The translations under genes and the position numbers were made by a program. A stretch of 64,000 nt of DNA from Paracoccaceae bacterium (GTDB lineage: Bacteria > Pseudomonadota > Alphaproteobacteria > Rhodobacterales > Rhodobacteraceae). The notes beneath the pieces are model-generated. The model worked only from the letters and a program-made list of their open reading frames with translations, searched no databases and was not told the origin of the DNA. The stretch lies in NCBI GenBank assembly GCA_022843025.1, contig JALHOL010000001.1, positions 124,001 through 188,000 of the forward strand, in the 5' to 3' direction. Below are positions 41,476 to 49,023 of the stretch, in pieces (within the stretch, counting starts at the first letter, position 1; every line of letters starts with the position of its first letter).

Positions 41476-42124
41476 ATGGATGAGGCAGGCGAACAAGTCC
41501 GGGTGGAACCGGCGCGTGATGGGCTGATCCGGCGGGGGCGGAAGTTCGATCAGGTGCTGGCGGGCGCGCGTGAGGTGTTCCTGCGCGACGGGTTCGAGGG
41601 CGCGTCCGTCGATGACATCGCCCGCGAGGCGGGGGTGAGCAAGGCGACGCTGTACAGCTATTTCCCGGACAAGCGGCTGCTGTTTCAAGAGGTCGCGCGG
41701 GCCGAATGCCGCCGCGCGGCGGATGAGGCGGAAGCGCTGATCGATGATCAGGCCCCGGTGGCGGATGTGCTGCGGTTGGCGGGCGAGCGGATTGTGGGCT
41801 TTGCGCAATCGGACTTCGGGCAGCGGATGTTTCGCATGTGCGTGGCCGAAAGCGACCGGTTCCCGGCGCTGGGGGCGGCGTTCTATGAAAGCGGGCCGCT
41901 GCTGATCCGGGAGCGGCTGGCGATCTATCTGGCCAAGGCAGTGGCGCGGGGGGGAATTGCGGATCGACGATCTGAACCTCGCCGCCGACCAGTTTGCGCA
42001 ACTGTGCAAGGCTGATCTGCATGACCGGGCCGTTTTCGGCATCGACGCCGCCCGCCAACCGCGCGAGGTGACGCGGGTGGTGGAGGGGGCAGTGGCGATG
42101 TTCATGGCGCGGTATGGGGTTTGA
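41476..42124 (+). pseudogene. TetR family regulator with a +1 frameshift in a G7 run
   Basis: The gene starts at ATG 41476 (MDEAGEQVRVEPARDGLI) and has an intact TetR HTH: ASVDDIAREAGVSKATLYSYFPDKRLLF. The frame is coherent until KAVARG, then a run of seven G (41948-41954) shifts it to unrelated IADRRSEPRR and a stop at 42013-42015. With one G less, the frame continues ELRIDDLNLAADQFAQLCKADLHDRAVFG...GAVAMFMARYGV to a stop at 42122-42124, a normal TetR C-terminus (AefR-like). As it stands the product loses about 35 residues of the dimer/ligand domain. A sequencing error in the homopolymer, a true mutation, or slippage-based switching are all possible. The next gene begins 17 bp later on the opposite strand. 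Confidence 0.8.
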
Positions 42125-42141
42125 GGATCAAGTGAAGGCGG

Positions 42142-42846
42142 TCAAGGAGTCGGAGGTGTTGGGGTTTCCCTGCGCGTTGCATCACGCAGTCTGAGGCCGG
42201 TGTCGCCACGGCTTAACTCGAAGAATTTTACCGCTTCGATCAAGGACTCCAAGGTTGGGTGGCCGTAATGGCGGCTATCGAAATCCGGATCGCGGAGTTT
42301 CAGATGGTGGTTGATCCAGGACAGGTCGCCCCAGCCTTCGGCGCGGTTGGTGTATTGCAGGATTTCCCGCACCTGCGGGATGATCTTTGTCGCGGGCCAT
42401 TTGGGCGCAGAGGTGCTGATGGGTGGTTTGAGTTCGGTGAAGCGGGAGCAGGCGGTGCGAAATGCCTTTGGTGCCTTTGCCTCGCCAAGGCCGATCACTG
42501 TGTGGCCAAGCTCACGCAGTTGGGTTGCCAGATAGAGGAAGTCGCCATCCGACGTGGCAATGACTACCGTTTCGAAAGCCTCGCGCAGGGCGAACATCAT
42601 GGCTTCGATGGAGAGAAGGAGATCAGCGGCGTTCTTACCCGGGCGGGTCGGGATAAGGCGAAAGCCCTCGGCATCCCAGGCGGCGATATGCTCGGCCTTT
42701 CCATAGACGCGGCGGAGAACCGGGGTTCCTTCCTTTTCTGCTTCCTTAAGAATGATAGGTGCGAGGGTCGCGGAGATGTTCTCGCCATCAACCAGAAGGG
42801 CAACCTGTGCTGGTGCGGGAAGGTCGGTGTGAAGGGTGTTTGTCAT
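42142..42846 (-). CDS. NYN domain ribonuclease-like protein with C-terminal LOTUS/OST-HTH-like domain
   Basis: 234 residues. NYN (PIN-like) core with acidic residues in the right places: VALLVDGENIS (Asp20), KNAADLLLSIEAM (Asp75) and VVIATSDGDF (Asp100, Asp102), the metal-binding set of LabA/MARF1-type nucleases. After a linker, residues about 160-228 (WGDLSWINHHLKLRDPDFDSRHYGHPTLESLIEAVKFFELSR) resemble the OST-HTH/LOTUS fold (GWxxLsxvnxxLkxxxPdFdpRxyGxxkLxxLlexl). Such proteins are predicted RNases with RNA-binding tails. Bacterial examples are mostly uncharacterised. It stands alone after a double hairpin terminator of folC. Confidence 0.88.
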   Translation of the reverse strand: MTNTLHTDLPAPAQVALLVDGENISATLAPIILKEAEKEGTPVLRRVYGKAEHIAAWDAEGFRLIPTRPGKNAADLLLSIEAMMFALREAFETVVIATSDGDFLYLATQLRELGHTVIGLGEAKAPKAFRTACSRFTELKPPISTSAPKWPATKIIPQVREILQYTNRAEGWGDLSWINHHLKLRDPDFDSRHYGHPTLESLIEAVKFFELSRGDTGLRLRDATRRETPTPPTP

Positions 42847-42921
42847 CGAAATCTCGCACCACGGGGCTTTGCGACGTTTTCGCAGGATTCAGGCGCAAGT
42901 TTGGCTGGGGTGGGGTGGGGC

Positions 42922-42962
42922 GATTTTTCTGCGAAAAATCAGGAGTGTTCGGTGAACACTCC
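42922..42962 (-). terminator. Double perfect hairpin, terminator of folC on the minus strand
   Basis: Read on the minus strand, GGAGTGTTC/GAACACTCC (arms 42954-42962 and 42942-42950, loop ACC) is followed by TGATTTTTC, a good intrinsic terminator. The T-run itself is the arm of a second perfect hairpin, GATTTTTC/GAAAAATC (42933-42940 and 42922-42929, loop GCA). It lies 25 bases after the folC stop. Confidence 0.85.
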
Positions 42963-42986
42963 CTGTCGGCTTTGCGGTGGGGCGGA

Positions 42987-44258
42987 TCAGCCGTTTTCGC
43001 GCAGGATGTTGCCGGCGAGGTAGAGGGAGCCGCAGATCAGGACGCGGGCCTGGGGATCGGTGGCGGTGATGGCGGAAAGCGCCTCGGCCACGGAGGGGGC
43101 GGTGGTGGCGGTGATGCCTGCGGTCAGGGCTGCGTCGCGTGTGGCCTCGGCCGGGAGGGTGTTCTTTTCGCCGGGGATGGAGACGGCGTGGAGGCGCGTG
43201 ACCTGGGGTGCGAGGGGGCGCATGTAGCCCGTCACGTCCTTGGTGTTGAGCATCCCGCAGATCAGATGCGTGGGGCGTGCGGGCATGCGGGCCAACGTGG
43301 CGGCGATGGCCTCACCCCCGGCGGGGTTGTGACCGCCGTCGAGCCAAAGCTCGACCTGCGGGGCAAGGTCGATCAGTGGGCCGTGACGCAGTCGCTGCAT
43401 CCGGGCGGGCCATTCGGCGCGGGTGACGGCGGCCTCACACGCGGCGGCGTCATAGCCCAGATGGCGCAGGGCAGTGATCGCGGCACCGGCGTTCTGGATC
43501 TGATGGGGGCCGGGCAGGTTGGGCAGGGGCAGATCAAGCAGGCCGGTTTCATCCTGATAGATCAGACGGCCGCGTTCTTCCCAGACATGCCAGTGTTGGC
43601 CGAAGGCCAGAATCGGCGCGCCGAGGCGGGCGGCGGTGGACTCAATCACTTCCAGCCCGTCAGGGTGCTGGGGGCCGACGATCACGGGGATGCCGCGCTT
43701 GATGATCCCGGCCTTTTCCGCGGCGATCTTGGCGATGGTGTCGCCGAGGAAGGATTCATGGTCCATCGAGACGGGCGTGATGATCGACAGGCGCGGGGTG
43801 ATGACGTTGGTGGCATCAAGCCTGCCGCCGAGGCCGACTTCGAGAAGTGTCCAATCGGCCGGGGTGCGGGCGAAGGCAGCGAAGGCGGCGCAGGTTGTGA
43901 TCTCAAAAAACGTGATCTCATCCGGGCCGTTCTTTGCGACGCATTCATCAAGCAGGGCGGTGAGGGCTGGTTCGCTGACCAACTGCCCTGCCAGCCGGAT
44001 GCGTTCATGGAAGCGCGCGAGGTGGGGAGAGGTATAGGCGTGGACGCGTTGCCCGGCCTGTTCCAGCCCGGCGCGGATCATGGCTTGCGTGCTGCCCTTG
44101 CCGTTCGTGCCTGCGATATGGATCGCGGGGGGTATGGCGCGTTCGGGATTGCCCAGCAGACCCAAGAGGCGGTGGACACGGTCCAGCGTCAGGTCGATGA
44201 CCTTGGGGTGCAGGGTCATCATCCGGTCGAGCAGGGCGTCGGAGGTGAGGGCGGTCAC
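42987..44258 (-). CDS. folC: Bifunctional folylpolyglutamate synthase / dihydrofolate synthase
   Basis: 423 residues. Mur-ligase-type fold: P-loop IHIAGTNGKGSTQAMIRAGLEQAG, HLARFHERIRLAG, WTLLEVGLGGRLDATNVI (metal-binding Glu/His region), SMDHESFLGDT and WLDGGHNPAGGEAIA. Adds glutamate to dihydropteroate and to reduced folates. Placed 19 bp after accD on the same strand, the common alphaproteobacterial accD-folC order; trpA/trpB usually upstream are not in this window. Confidence 0.96.
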   Translation of the reverse strand: MTALTSDALLDRMMTLHPKVIDLTLDRVHRLLGLLGNPERAIPPAIHIAGTNGKGSTQAMIRAGLEQAGQRVHAYTSPHLARFHERIRLAGQLVSEPALTALLDECVAKNGPDEITFFEITTCAAFAAFARTPADWTLLEVGLGGRLDATNVITPRLSIITPVSMDHESFLGDTIAKIAAEKAGIIKRGIPVIVGPQHPDGLEVIESTAARLGAPILAFGQHWHVWEERGRLIYQDETGLLDLPLPNLPGPHQIQNAGAAITALRHLGYDAAACEAAVTRAEWPARMQRLRHGPLIDLAPQVELWLDGGHNPAGGEAIAATLARMPARPTHLICGMLNTKDVTGYMRPLAPQVTRLHAVSIPGEKNTLPAEATRDAALTAGITATTAPSVAEALSAITATDPQARVLICGSLYLAGNILRENG

Positions 44259-44277
44259 GGGTTCAGGTCTTTGCGGA

Positions 44278-45171
44278 TCAGGCTTCGACGGGCTGCGCGG
44301 TCAACTCGCCCTTGATGGCCGGGGGTTGGCCGGTCAGCAGGCGGATGATCGTGACCAGTTCTTCACGCAAGGCTTTGCGGTGGGTGACGCGGTCGAGCAT
44401 CCCGTGATCGAGCAGGTATTCAGCGCGCTGGAACCCTTCGGGCAGCTTTTCGCGGATGGTCTGTTCGATCACGCGGGGGCCGGCAAAGCAGATCAGCGCG
44501 TTGGGTTCGGCCAGTTGCACATCGCCCAGCATCGCATAGGAGGCGGTGACGCCGCCCGTGGTGGGGTGGGTGAGGACAACGATATAGGGAAGGTGCGCCT
44601 CGCGCAGCATCTGCACGGCAACGGTGGTGCGGGGCATCTGCATCAGGGACAGGATGCCTTCCTGCATGCGCGCGCCGCCCGCGGCGGAGAACAGCACGAG
44701 CGGGCGCTTGAGTTTCACCGCGCGTTCGGCTGCGGCGAGGATGGCATTGCCCACATACATGCCCATGGAGCCGGCCATGAAGGAGAAATCCTGCGCGACG
44801 GCGACGATGGGGGTCTTGGCGATTTCGCCTTCGGCGACGAGCATCGCCTCTTTCTCTCCGGTCGCTTTTTGCGCGGCCTTGAGGCGTTCGGGGTATTTCT
44901 TCTGATCGCGGAAATGCAGCGGGTCGGTGACGGCGTCGGGGACCTTCACCTCGGTGAAGATGCCGCCGTCGAACAGGGCGGAGAAGCGTTCACGCGGGCT
45001 GATGGCCATGTGGTGATCGCAGGAGGTGCAGACGTTCAGGTTGGCGGCGAGTTCGCGGTGGAACAGCATCGTCCCGCATTCGGGGCATTTCGTCCAAAGG
45101 TTTTCAGGCACTTCCCGGCGCGAGAAGAGCGAGTTGATCTTGGGGCGGACGTAGTTGGAAATCCAGTTCAT
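44278..45171 (-). CDS. accD: Acetyl-CoA carboxylase, carboxyltransferase subunit beta
   Basis: 297 residues from ATG 45171 ([16 protein letters not shown]). The zinc ribbon is complete: CPEC (Cys29, Cys32) and CTSC (Cys48, Cys51). The crotonase-like core shows [29 protein letters not shown] (oxyanion/biotin site) and [27 protein letters not shown]. Forms the carboxyltransferase with AccA for malonyl-CoA synthesis; AccA is elsewhere. Operon with folC. Confidence 0.97.
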   Translation of the reverse strand: MNWISNYVRPKINSLFSRREVPENLWTKCPECGTMLFHRELAANLNVCTSCDHHMAISPRERFSALFDGGIFTEVKVPDAVTDPLHFRDQKKYPERLKAAQKATGEKEAMLVAEGEIAKTPIVAVAQDFSFMAGSMGMYVGNAILAAAERAVKLKRPLVLFSAAGGARMQEGILSLMQMPRTTVAVQMLREAHLPYIVVLTHPTTGGVTASYAMLGDVQLAEPNALICFAGPRVIEQTIREKLPEGFQRAEYLLDHGMLDRVTHRKALREELVTIIRLLTGQPPAIKGELTAQPVEA

Positions 45172-45320
45172 GCGGGCGTGGCCTTTGCGGGTCGCGTCGG
45201 ATGGCAGACAGATATGCCGGGGGGGTGGGAAATGCAATCACCGGGCGGTGGGGAGCAGGTGGCGGTGGCGTGGTTTGGCCGGGGCGAGCCTGCGGCGCGG
45301 TGCCTATGGCAGGGGTGGAT

Positions 45321-45343
45321 TTGGGTATTTGGGCCAAGATGAA
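45321..45343 (+). repeat. Dispersed intergenic repeat, copy 3
   Basis: TTGGGTATTTGGGCCAAG then ATGAA and GCGGCAAGGG. Located 16 bases beyond the stop of the minus-strand acetyltransferase, antisense to it, as copy 2 is to its neighbour. Confidence 0.85.
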
Positions 45344-45358
45344 GCGGCAAGGGCAGGG

Positions 45359-45817
45359 TCAGGTGGTGGGGAGGGAGTAGAGGATGAAAGGGGTGCGGGG
45401 GGCGTAGCTGTCATAGAGCGTGCGGGCGGTGGTGTTGTCTTCGGCCGTGAGCCAACGGACATTTGGCAGGCCGTGGCTGCGGGCGAAGGCGAGGACATGG
45501 TCGATCAGGGCGCGGCCGGTGCCCCGGCCCCGGGCGTCGGGGGTGGTGAACAGGTCTGACAGGTAGCAGACCATGGAGCCGCCAAGGGAGCGGTGCATGA
45601 GTTGGTATTGCACGAAACCGAGGGGGGTGCCGCTGTCATCACGGGCGAGGTCGCACCAGAAGGGGTTGGCGGGATCGTGGATCCAGGACCAGACGGTATC
45701 GAGCGTCTGTGGGGTGAGGGGGGTGGTGTAGAAGGCGGCGTAACCTTCGAACAGCGGCTGCCAGAGGGCGCGGTCATCCGGGGTGGCGGGGCGGATATGT
45801 GACTGGATCGGGGGCAT
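45359..45817 (-). CDS. GNAT family N-acetyltransferase
   Basis: 152 residues from ATG 45817 (MPPIQSHIRPATPDDRALW); a TTG at 45826 overlapping the upstream stop would add three residues. GNAT motif A is visible as LSDLFTTPDARGRGTGRALIDHVLAFARSHG (the RGRGTGRALI acetyl-CoA loop). N-terminal IRPATPDDR is the usual GNAT start. Acceptor unknown. Follows the M23 peptidase gene in the same direction. Confidence 0.88.
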   Translation of the reverse strand: MPPIQSHIRPATPDDRALWQPLFEGYAAFYTTPLTPQTLDTVWSWIHDPANPFWCDLARDDSGTPLGFVQYQLMHRSLGGSMVCYLSDLFTTPDARGRGTGRALIDHVLAFARSHGLPNVRWLTAEDNTTARTLYDSYAPRTPFILYSLPTT

Positions 45818-45822
45818 GGGGA

Positions 45823-46722
45823 TCAAACCGTGAAGCTGTGCACGGGAAGGCGCATCAGGAGGTTGGGGTCGGGGCTGATGTCGGACCAGACATCGTGCAA
45901 GCTGGCATGGCCCACGCCAAAGAAGTTGCCCCCCGTTTGGGCCAGAAGATCGGTGATGATCTGGAAATGGATATGGGCGGCCCAGCCGCCGTTTTCCGGC
46001 CAGTCGCCCAGATGGGCGATGAGTTGGCCGGGTTCGACCGTGCCGGTTGGGTGCAGGCCGGGCAGGGTGGCGGCAAGGTGGCCGTAAAGGGTGTAGACCG
46101 TCGCGCCACCGAGATCATGTTCAAGGATCAGGGTATGGCCGTAATCCAGCGGATCGGCGTTATAGGTGAGGTGTTTCACCCGGCCCGGCAGCGGGGCGAA
46201 GACGGGCGTGCCAGCGGGGGCGAAGACGTCGATGCCGAGGTGGATCGTGCGCCGTTCCGGGCTGGCGGCATCGGCGAATTGCGGCGTGGCATAGACGGTA
46301 CGGTTTTCGCCATAGAGGCCGAGGCCGTAGCGGATGCCCTGCGATTGGTGTTCGGCGAACCACGGATCAAAAGCGGGGTTCGAGAATGCGGGCATGTCGG
46401 GGCGTTGGCCGGTGGTGGGCAGGGCCATGGTGGCGCCTGTGGCCGGATCGGGCAGAAACAGGGGATGGGCCGGGGTGGCGGCGAGGGTGTCGCGCAGGGT
46501 GGCGGCGCCGGGCGTGGCCGTGCCCGTTGTGGCCTTGCGCGCGATGGCGGCGAGGAGACCGGCATCGACGCTTTCCAGCCGGGCGCGGGTGGGGGCATCT
46601 GTGGCGGCGATGAGGGCGGGGATGTCAGGAGCGGGGTCGCCTGGGGCGAGGGCCTGACGCAGGGCGGTGTAGAGATCGGCCTGCCCGTTCAGGCGGGCGG
46701 CGAGGTCTGAAAGACGGGTCAT
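45823..46722 (-). CDS. M23 family metallopeptidase (LytM-like)
   Basis: 299 residues from ATG 46722 (MTRLSDLAARLNGQ). The lysostaphin-type site reads HLGIDVFAPAGTPVFAPLPGRVKHL (HxxxD ligands), TVYTLYGHLA and AHIHFQII (HxH). There is no signal peptide, and an N-terminal helical part of 150 residues precedes the domain, which is unlike secreted M23 endopeptidases; it resembles the cytoplasmic M23-like proteins linked to aminotransferase genes. The exact substrate is not deducible. Ends against the acetyltransferase start. Confidence 0.87.
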   Translation of the reverse strand: MTRLSDLAARLNGQADLYTALRQALAPGDPAPDIPALIAATDAPTRARLESVDAGLLAAIARKATTGTATPGAATLRDTLAATPAHPLFLPDPATGATMALPTTGQRPDMPAFSNPAFDPWFAEHQSQGIRYGLGLYGENRTVYATPQFADAASPERRTIHLGIDVFAPAGTPVFAPLPGRVKHLTYNADPLDYGHTLILEHDLGGATVYTLYGHLAATLPGLHPTGTVEPGQLIAHLGDWPENGGWAAHIHFQIITDLLAQTGGNFFGVGHASLHDVWSDISPDPNLLMRLPVHSFTV

Positions 46723-46788
46723 GCGGGGCCTGTGGTTCGGGTTTGGCTTTGCGTGGAGTGAAGCGGTTTGGCGGGGCGGATGCAATGG

Positions 46789-46818
46789 GAGCTTGGGGGA
46801 GCTTGGGGGAGCTTGGGG
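46789..46818 (+). repeat. Three exact tandem copies of a 10-bp unit
   Basis: GAGCTTGGGG is repeated exactly three times in a row (46789-46818) in the region between the divergent M23 peptidase and lipoprotein genes. Short tandem repeats of this kind change copy number by slippage and here alter promoter-region spacing. Confidence 0.85.
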
Positions 46819-46917
46819 CGCGTGCGTGGGCGGCGTTGCGCCTTTGGGGGGCGGGGCGGTGGACGGTGGCGGGTGGGGGCGCTATGCAACCGGGAAGAGT
46901 TGGTCTGGCGCAAGGGG

Positions 46918-47553
46918 ATGGGTGTGAAGAGTTTGGGGTTGATCGGTGTTCTGGTGCTGGCCGGATGTGTGGCGACGCAAGGCGCAGGGATACGGCAGGT
47001 GGCGCTGTTGGACGGTGCGGTGGTGGCGGCAGCCCCGGCGGGCTATTGCATCGCGCCGGGGGCGGGGCAACGTCAGGCCGACAGTGCCGTGGTGATCATG
47101 GGCCGCTGTTCGGCGGCGGGGACAGCGGAGCCTGCGGTGCTGACGCTGACTGTGGGTCAGGCGGGATCGGCCGGGGCGATGGCCGGGGGCGGCGAGGCGT
47201 TGGCGGCCTATTTCACATCAGAGGCGGGGCGGGCGGCGTTGAGCCGGTCGGGGCGCGCCGGGGATGTGCAGGTGATTTCGGCGTCCGGGGTTGATGGGGC
47301 CTTTCTGGTGCAGGTGCGCGACCGGGTGGCGGGCGAATACTGGCGCGGGATTGCCGGGCTGCGGGGGCGGTTGGTAACGGTGACGGCGGCGGGGCCTTCG
47401 GAAGACGCGCCATTGCCTGCGGCCAAGGGGCGGGCGCTGGTCGAGGCGGCGCTGGCGGCCTTGCGGCGGGCCAATGCGGGCGAGGCGGTGGTGCGCGCCA
47501 ACCAGACTGGTGCTAACCTGGCCGGGACTAATCAGACCGGGACTGGTGGCTGA
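46918..47553 (+). CDS. Putative outer-membrane lipoprotein
   Basis: 211 residues from ATG 46918. MGVKSLGLIGVLVLAGCVATQ is a lipoprotein signal with lipobox LAGC. The mature part has Cys in GYCIAPGA and IMGRCSAAG, and a predicted alpha/beta region LTLTVGQAGSAGAMAGGGEALAAYFTSEAG; the C-terminus RANQTGANLAGTNQTG is a degenerate short repeat. I do not recognise a named family; it is a conserved-looking exported protein. RBS is poor. Confidence 0.75.
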   Translation: MGVKSLGLIGVLVLAGCVATQGAGIRQVALLDGAVVAAAPAGYCIAPGAGQRQADSAVVIMGRCSAAGTAEPAVLTLTVGQAGSAGAMAGGGEALAAYFTSEAGRAALSRSGRAGDVQVISASGVDGAFLVQVRDRVAGEYWRGIAGLRGRLVTVTAAGPSEDAPLPAAKGRALVEAALAALRRANAGEAVVRANQTGANLAGTNQTGTGG

Positions 47554-47666
47554 GAACTTCGCTTTTGAGATGAAAAGTCGGTGGCGCGGTGCGCCCTTTC
47601 CGGCAATAGATAGGGCGTGTGGTCCGCGCCTTTGCGCGGGGCCTTAGGCGGTATTCGGGACGCGGA

Positions 47667-48440
47667 ATGGTGGGCAAGATCGAGGGCGTGCTGGACAAGC
47701 TGCTGCAGAAGCGGGTCGTCCGGCGCTGGGAAGAGATCGCGGAGGCGTCGGCTGTGGCCGATCCGGATGTGCTGCGCGGTTGGCGTTCGCGGGCGCGGTC
47801 GCTGCGGCGGCAATTGGACCGGGTGATCCATCAGGCGGAACATCGGTTGGCGCTGCCGGTGATCGGATCGAACGCGATGCGCAAGCCACTTGGCACGGAT
47901 TGGGCCTGGCGGCCCGATCTGTGGCGTGGGCCGATGCCGGTGCCGGGGCAGGCATCGGTGCCGAACCGGATGTTGTTCTGCGAAGGGGCAACTGTCTTTC
48001 ACGACTGCCGGGTGAGCGAGTTGACGGTGCGCCAGATCCGCAATGAGCGGGAAAGCGACGTGGCGCCGTTCGGATTCCGGATGGATGTGTTCCGGTTCGA
48101 CGGATCCTTCTTGTCGCTGGTGGTTGACCTGCCGGATGAGGCGGCGCGGGGGTTGAAGCTGCGCCATCTGATCCGGCTGGATGTGATCGTGGAGCTGGAA
48201 AAACCGCTGGAAATCTTTGCGCGGCTGAACGTGAAGCATGGGCCGAACACCGAGCAGCTTGTGCTGGAACTGCCGATCGGGGCGGAAGAGGTGATGGTGG
48301 AATTCGACCTGACCTACACCAAGATCAACGAAAAGCGGATCGAAAAGCTGTGGATCGACCTGATCTTTGAAGGGCCGGAGATGAATCAGATCATCCTGCG
48401 TGACGTGACCGTGAGCCGCAGGCCACGGGCCGAGATGTGA
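47667..48440 (+). CDS. DUF6478-like conserved protein
   Basis: 257 residues. I prefer ATG 47667 (MVGKIEGVLDKLLQ), 48 bases after an alternative GTG. The first part is helical and basic (RRWEEIAEASAVADPDVLRGWRSRARSLRRQLDRVIHQAEHRL), then a beta-rich part with DVFRFDGSFLSLVVDLPDEAARGLKLRHLIRLDVIVELEKPLEIFARLNVKHGPN. I recognise it as a Rhodobacterales protein family of DUF6478 type, function unknown; domain shape suggests binding of a carbohydrate or polymer. The next gene starts 5 bases after its stop, so the two probably act together. Confidence 0.75.
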   Translation: MVGKIEGVLDKLLQKRVVRRWEEIAEASAVADPDVLRGWRSRARSLRRQLDRVIHQAEHRLALPVIGSNAMRKPLGTDWAWRPDLWRGPMPVPGQASVPNRMLFCEGATVFHDCRVSELTVRQIRNERESDVAPFGFRMDVFRFDGSFLSLVVDLPDEAARGLKLRHLIRLDVIVELEKPLEIFARLNVKHGPNTEQLVLELPIGAEEVMVEFDLTYTKINEKRIEKLWIDLIFEGPEMNQIILRDVTVSRRPRAEM

Positions 48441-48444
48441 GGGC

Positions 48445-48822
48445 ATGGAGATGGACGGGGTAAAGCTGACCAAGACGCGGATCCGGGCCGGGGTCTGGGA
48501 AGGGGTGTTGTCGGGGACCGACAAGCCCGCGCTGGAGGTGCGGCATCTGGAGGCCGAGGTGCCGGGGGTGACGGTGATGGCGATCCCGGACCGGGCGGGC
48601 GAGTGGGCGGTGCGGGTGCCTGTGCCCGTGGCGGCGCTGAGCGAGGGGGTGCAGAGTTTTCTGGTCCGCAACCGGGGCACGGGCGAGACGCTGGCGCATT
48701 TCACCATCATCACCGGGGTGCCGATGGAGGATGACCTGCGCGCCGAGGTGGATCTGTTGCGGGCGGAACTGGACATGCTGAAGCGGGCCTTCCGGCGGCA
48801 TTGCGTGGAAACACTGGGCTGA
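48445..48822 (+). CDS. Conserved hypothetical protein paired with the DUF6478-like gene
   Basis: 125 residues, start ATG 48445 (MEMDGVKLTKTRIRAGVWEG). A beta-rich part (GVLSGTDKPALEVRHLEAEVPGVTVMAIPDRAGEWAVRVPVPVA) is followed by a C-terminal coiled coil (EDDLRAEVDLLRAELDMLKRAFRRH). No family recognised. Same operon as the upstream gene. The beta part with a polymer-binding look and a coiled coil suggests oligomerisation, which is inference. Confidence 0.65.
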   Translation: MEMDGVKLTKTRIRAGVWEGVLSGTDKPALEVRHLEAEVPGVTVMAIPDRAGEWAVRVPVPVAALSEGVQSFLVRNRGTGETLAHFTIITGVPMEDDLRAEVDLLRAELDMLKRAFRRHCVETLG

Positions 48823-48845
48823 GGCAGTGCCGGGGGCGGCGTTGC

Positions 48846-48915
48846 AGGGGGCGTTCCGCCCCCTCGGAGCTCACGCTCCTCACCCCCTGAGGATATTTTT
48901 TCAGAGAAGAGAGGG
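48846..48915 (+). repeat. REP-like element with hairpins and an A/T-rich tail
   Basis: GGGGGCG/CGCCCCC (48847-48853, 48857-48863) and GGAGC/GCTCC (48866-48870, 48875-48879), then CCCCCTGAGGATATTTTTTC and AGAGAAGAGAGG. The order hairpin, GGATATTT, then AAGAAGAG-like end is that of an intergenic element common in Rhodobacteraceae, and shares its tail design with the GGGTATTTGGGCCAAGATGAA repeats. The T6 run after hairpins also makes it a possible terminator of the two-gene unit upstream. Confidence 0.7.
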
Positions 48916-49023
48916 CTTTGGAGGAGTGCTGCGTCTGGGGCGTGGCCACGATCCGCGCATGACGTTGCGTTGTCCGTGACAGGCGTGCGGGGCTGCGGCA
49001 GTGTCGCGGTCCGGAGGACCATC

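Noticed and set aside
39941..42058. Long antisense frame (705 codons) across the aminopeptidase, NlpC/P60 and TetR genes
   Set aside because: Pro/Arg-rich, crosses three well-supported genes on the other strand and has no recognisable motif.
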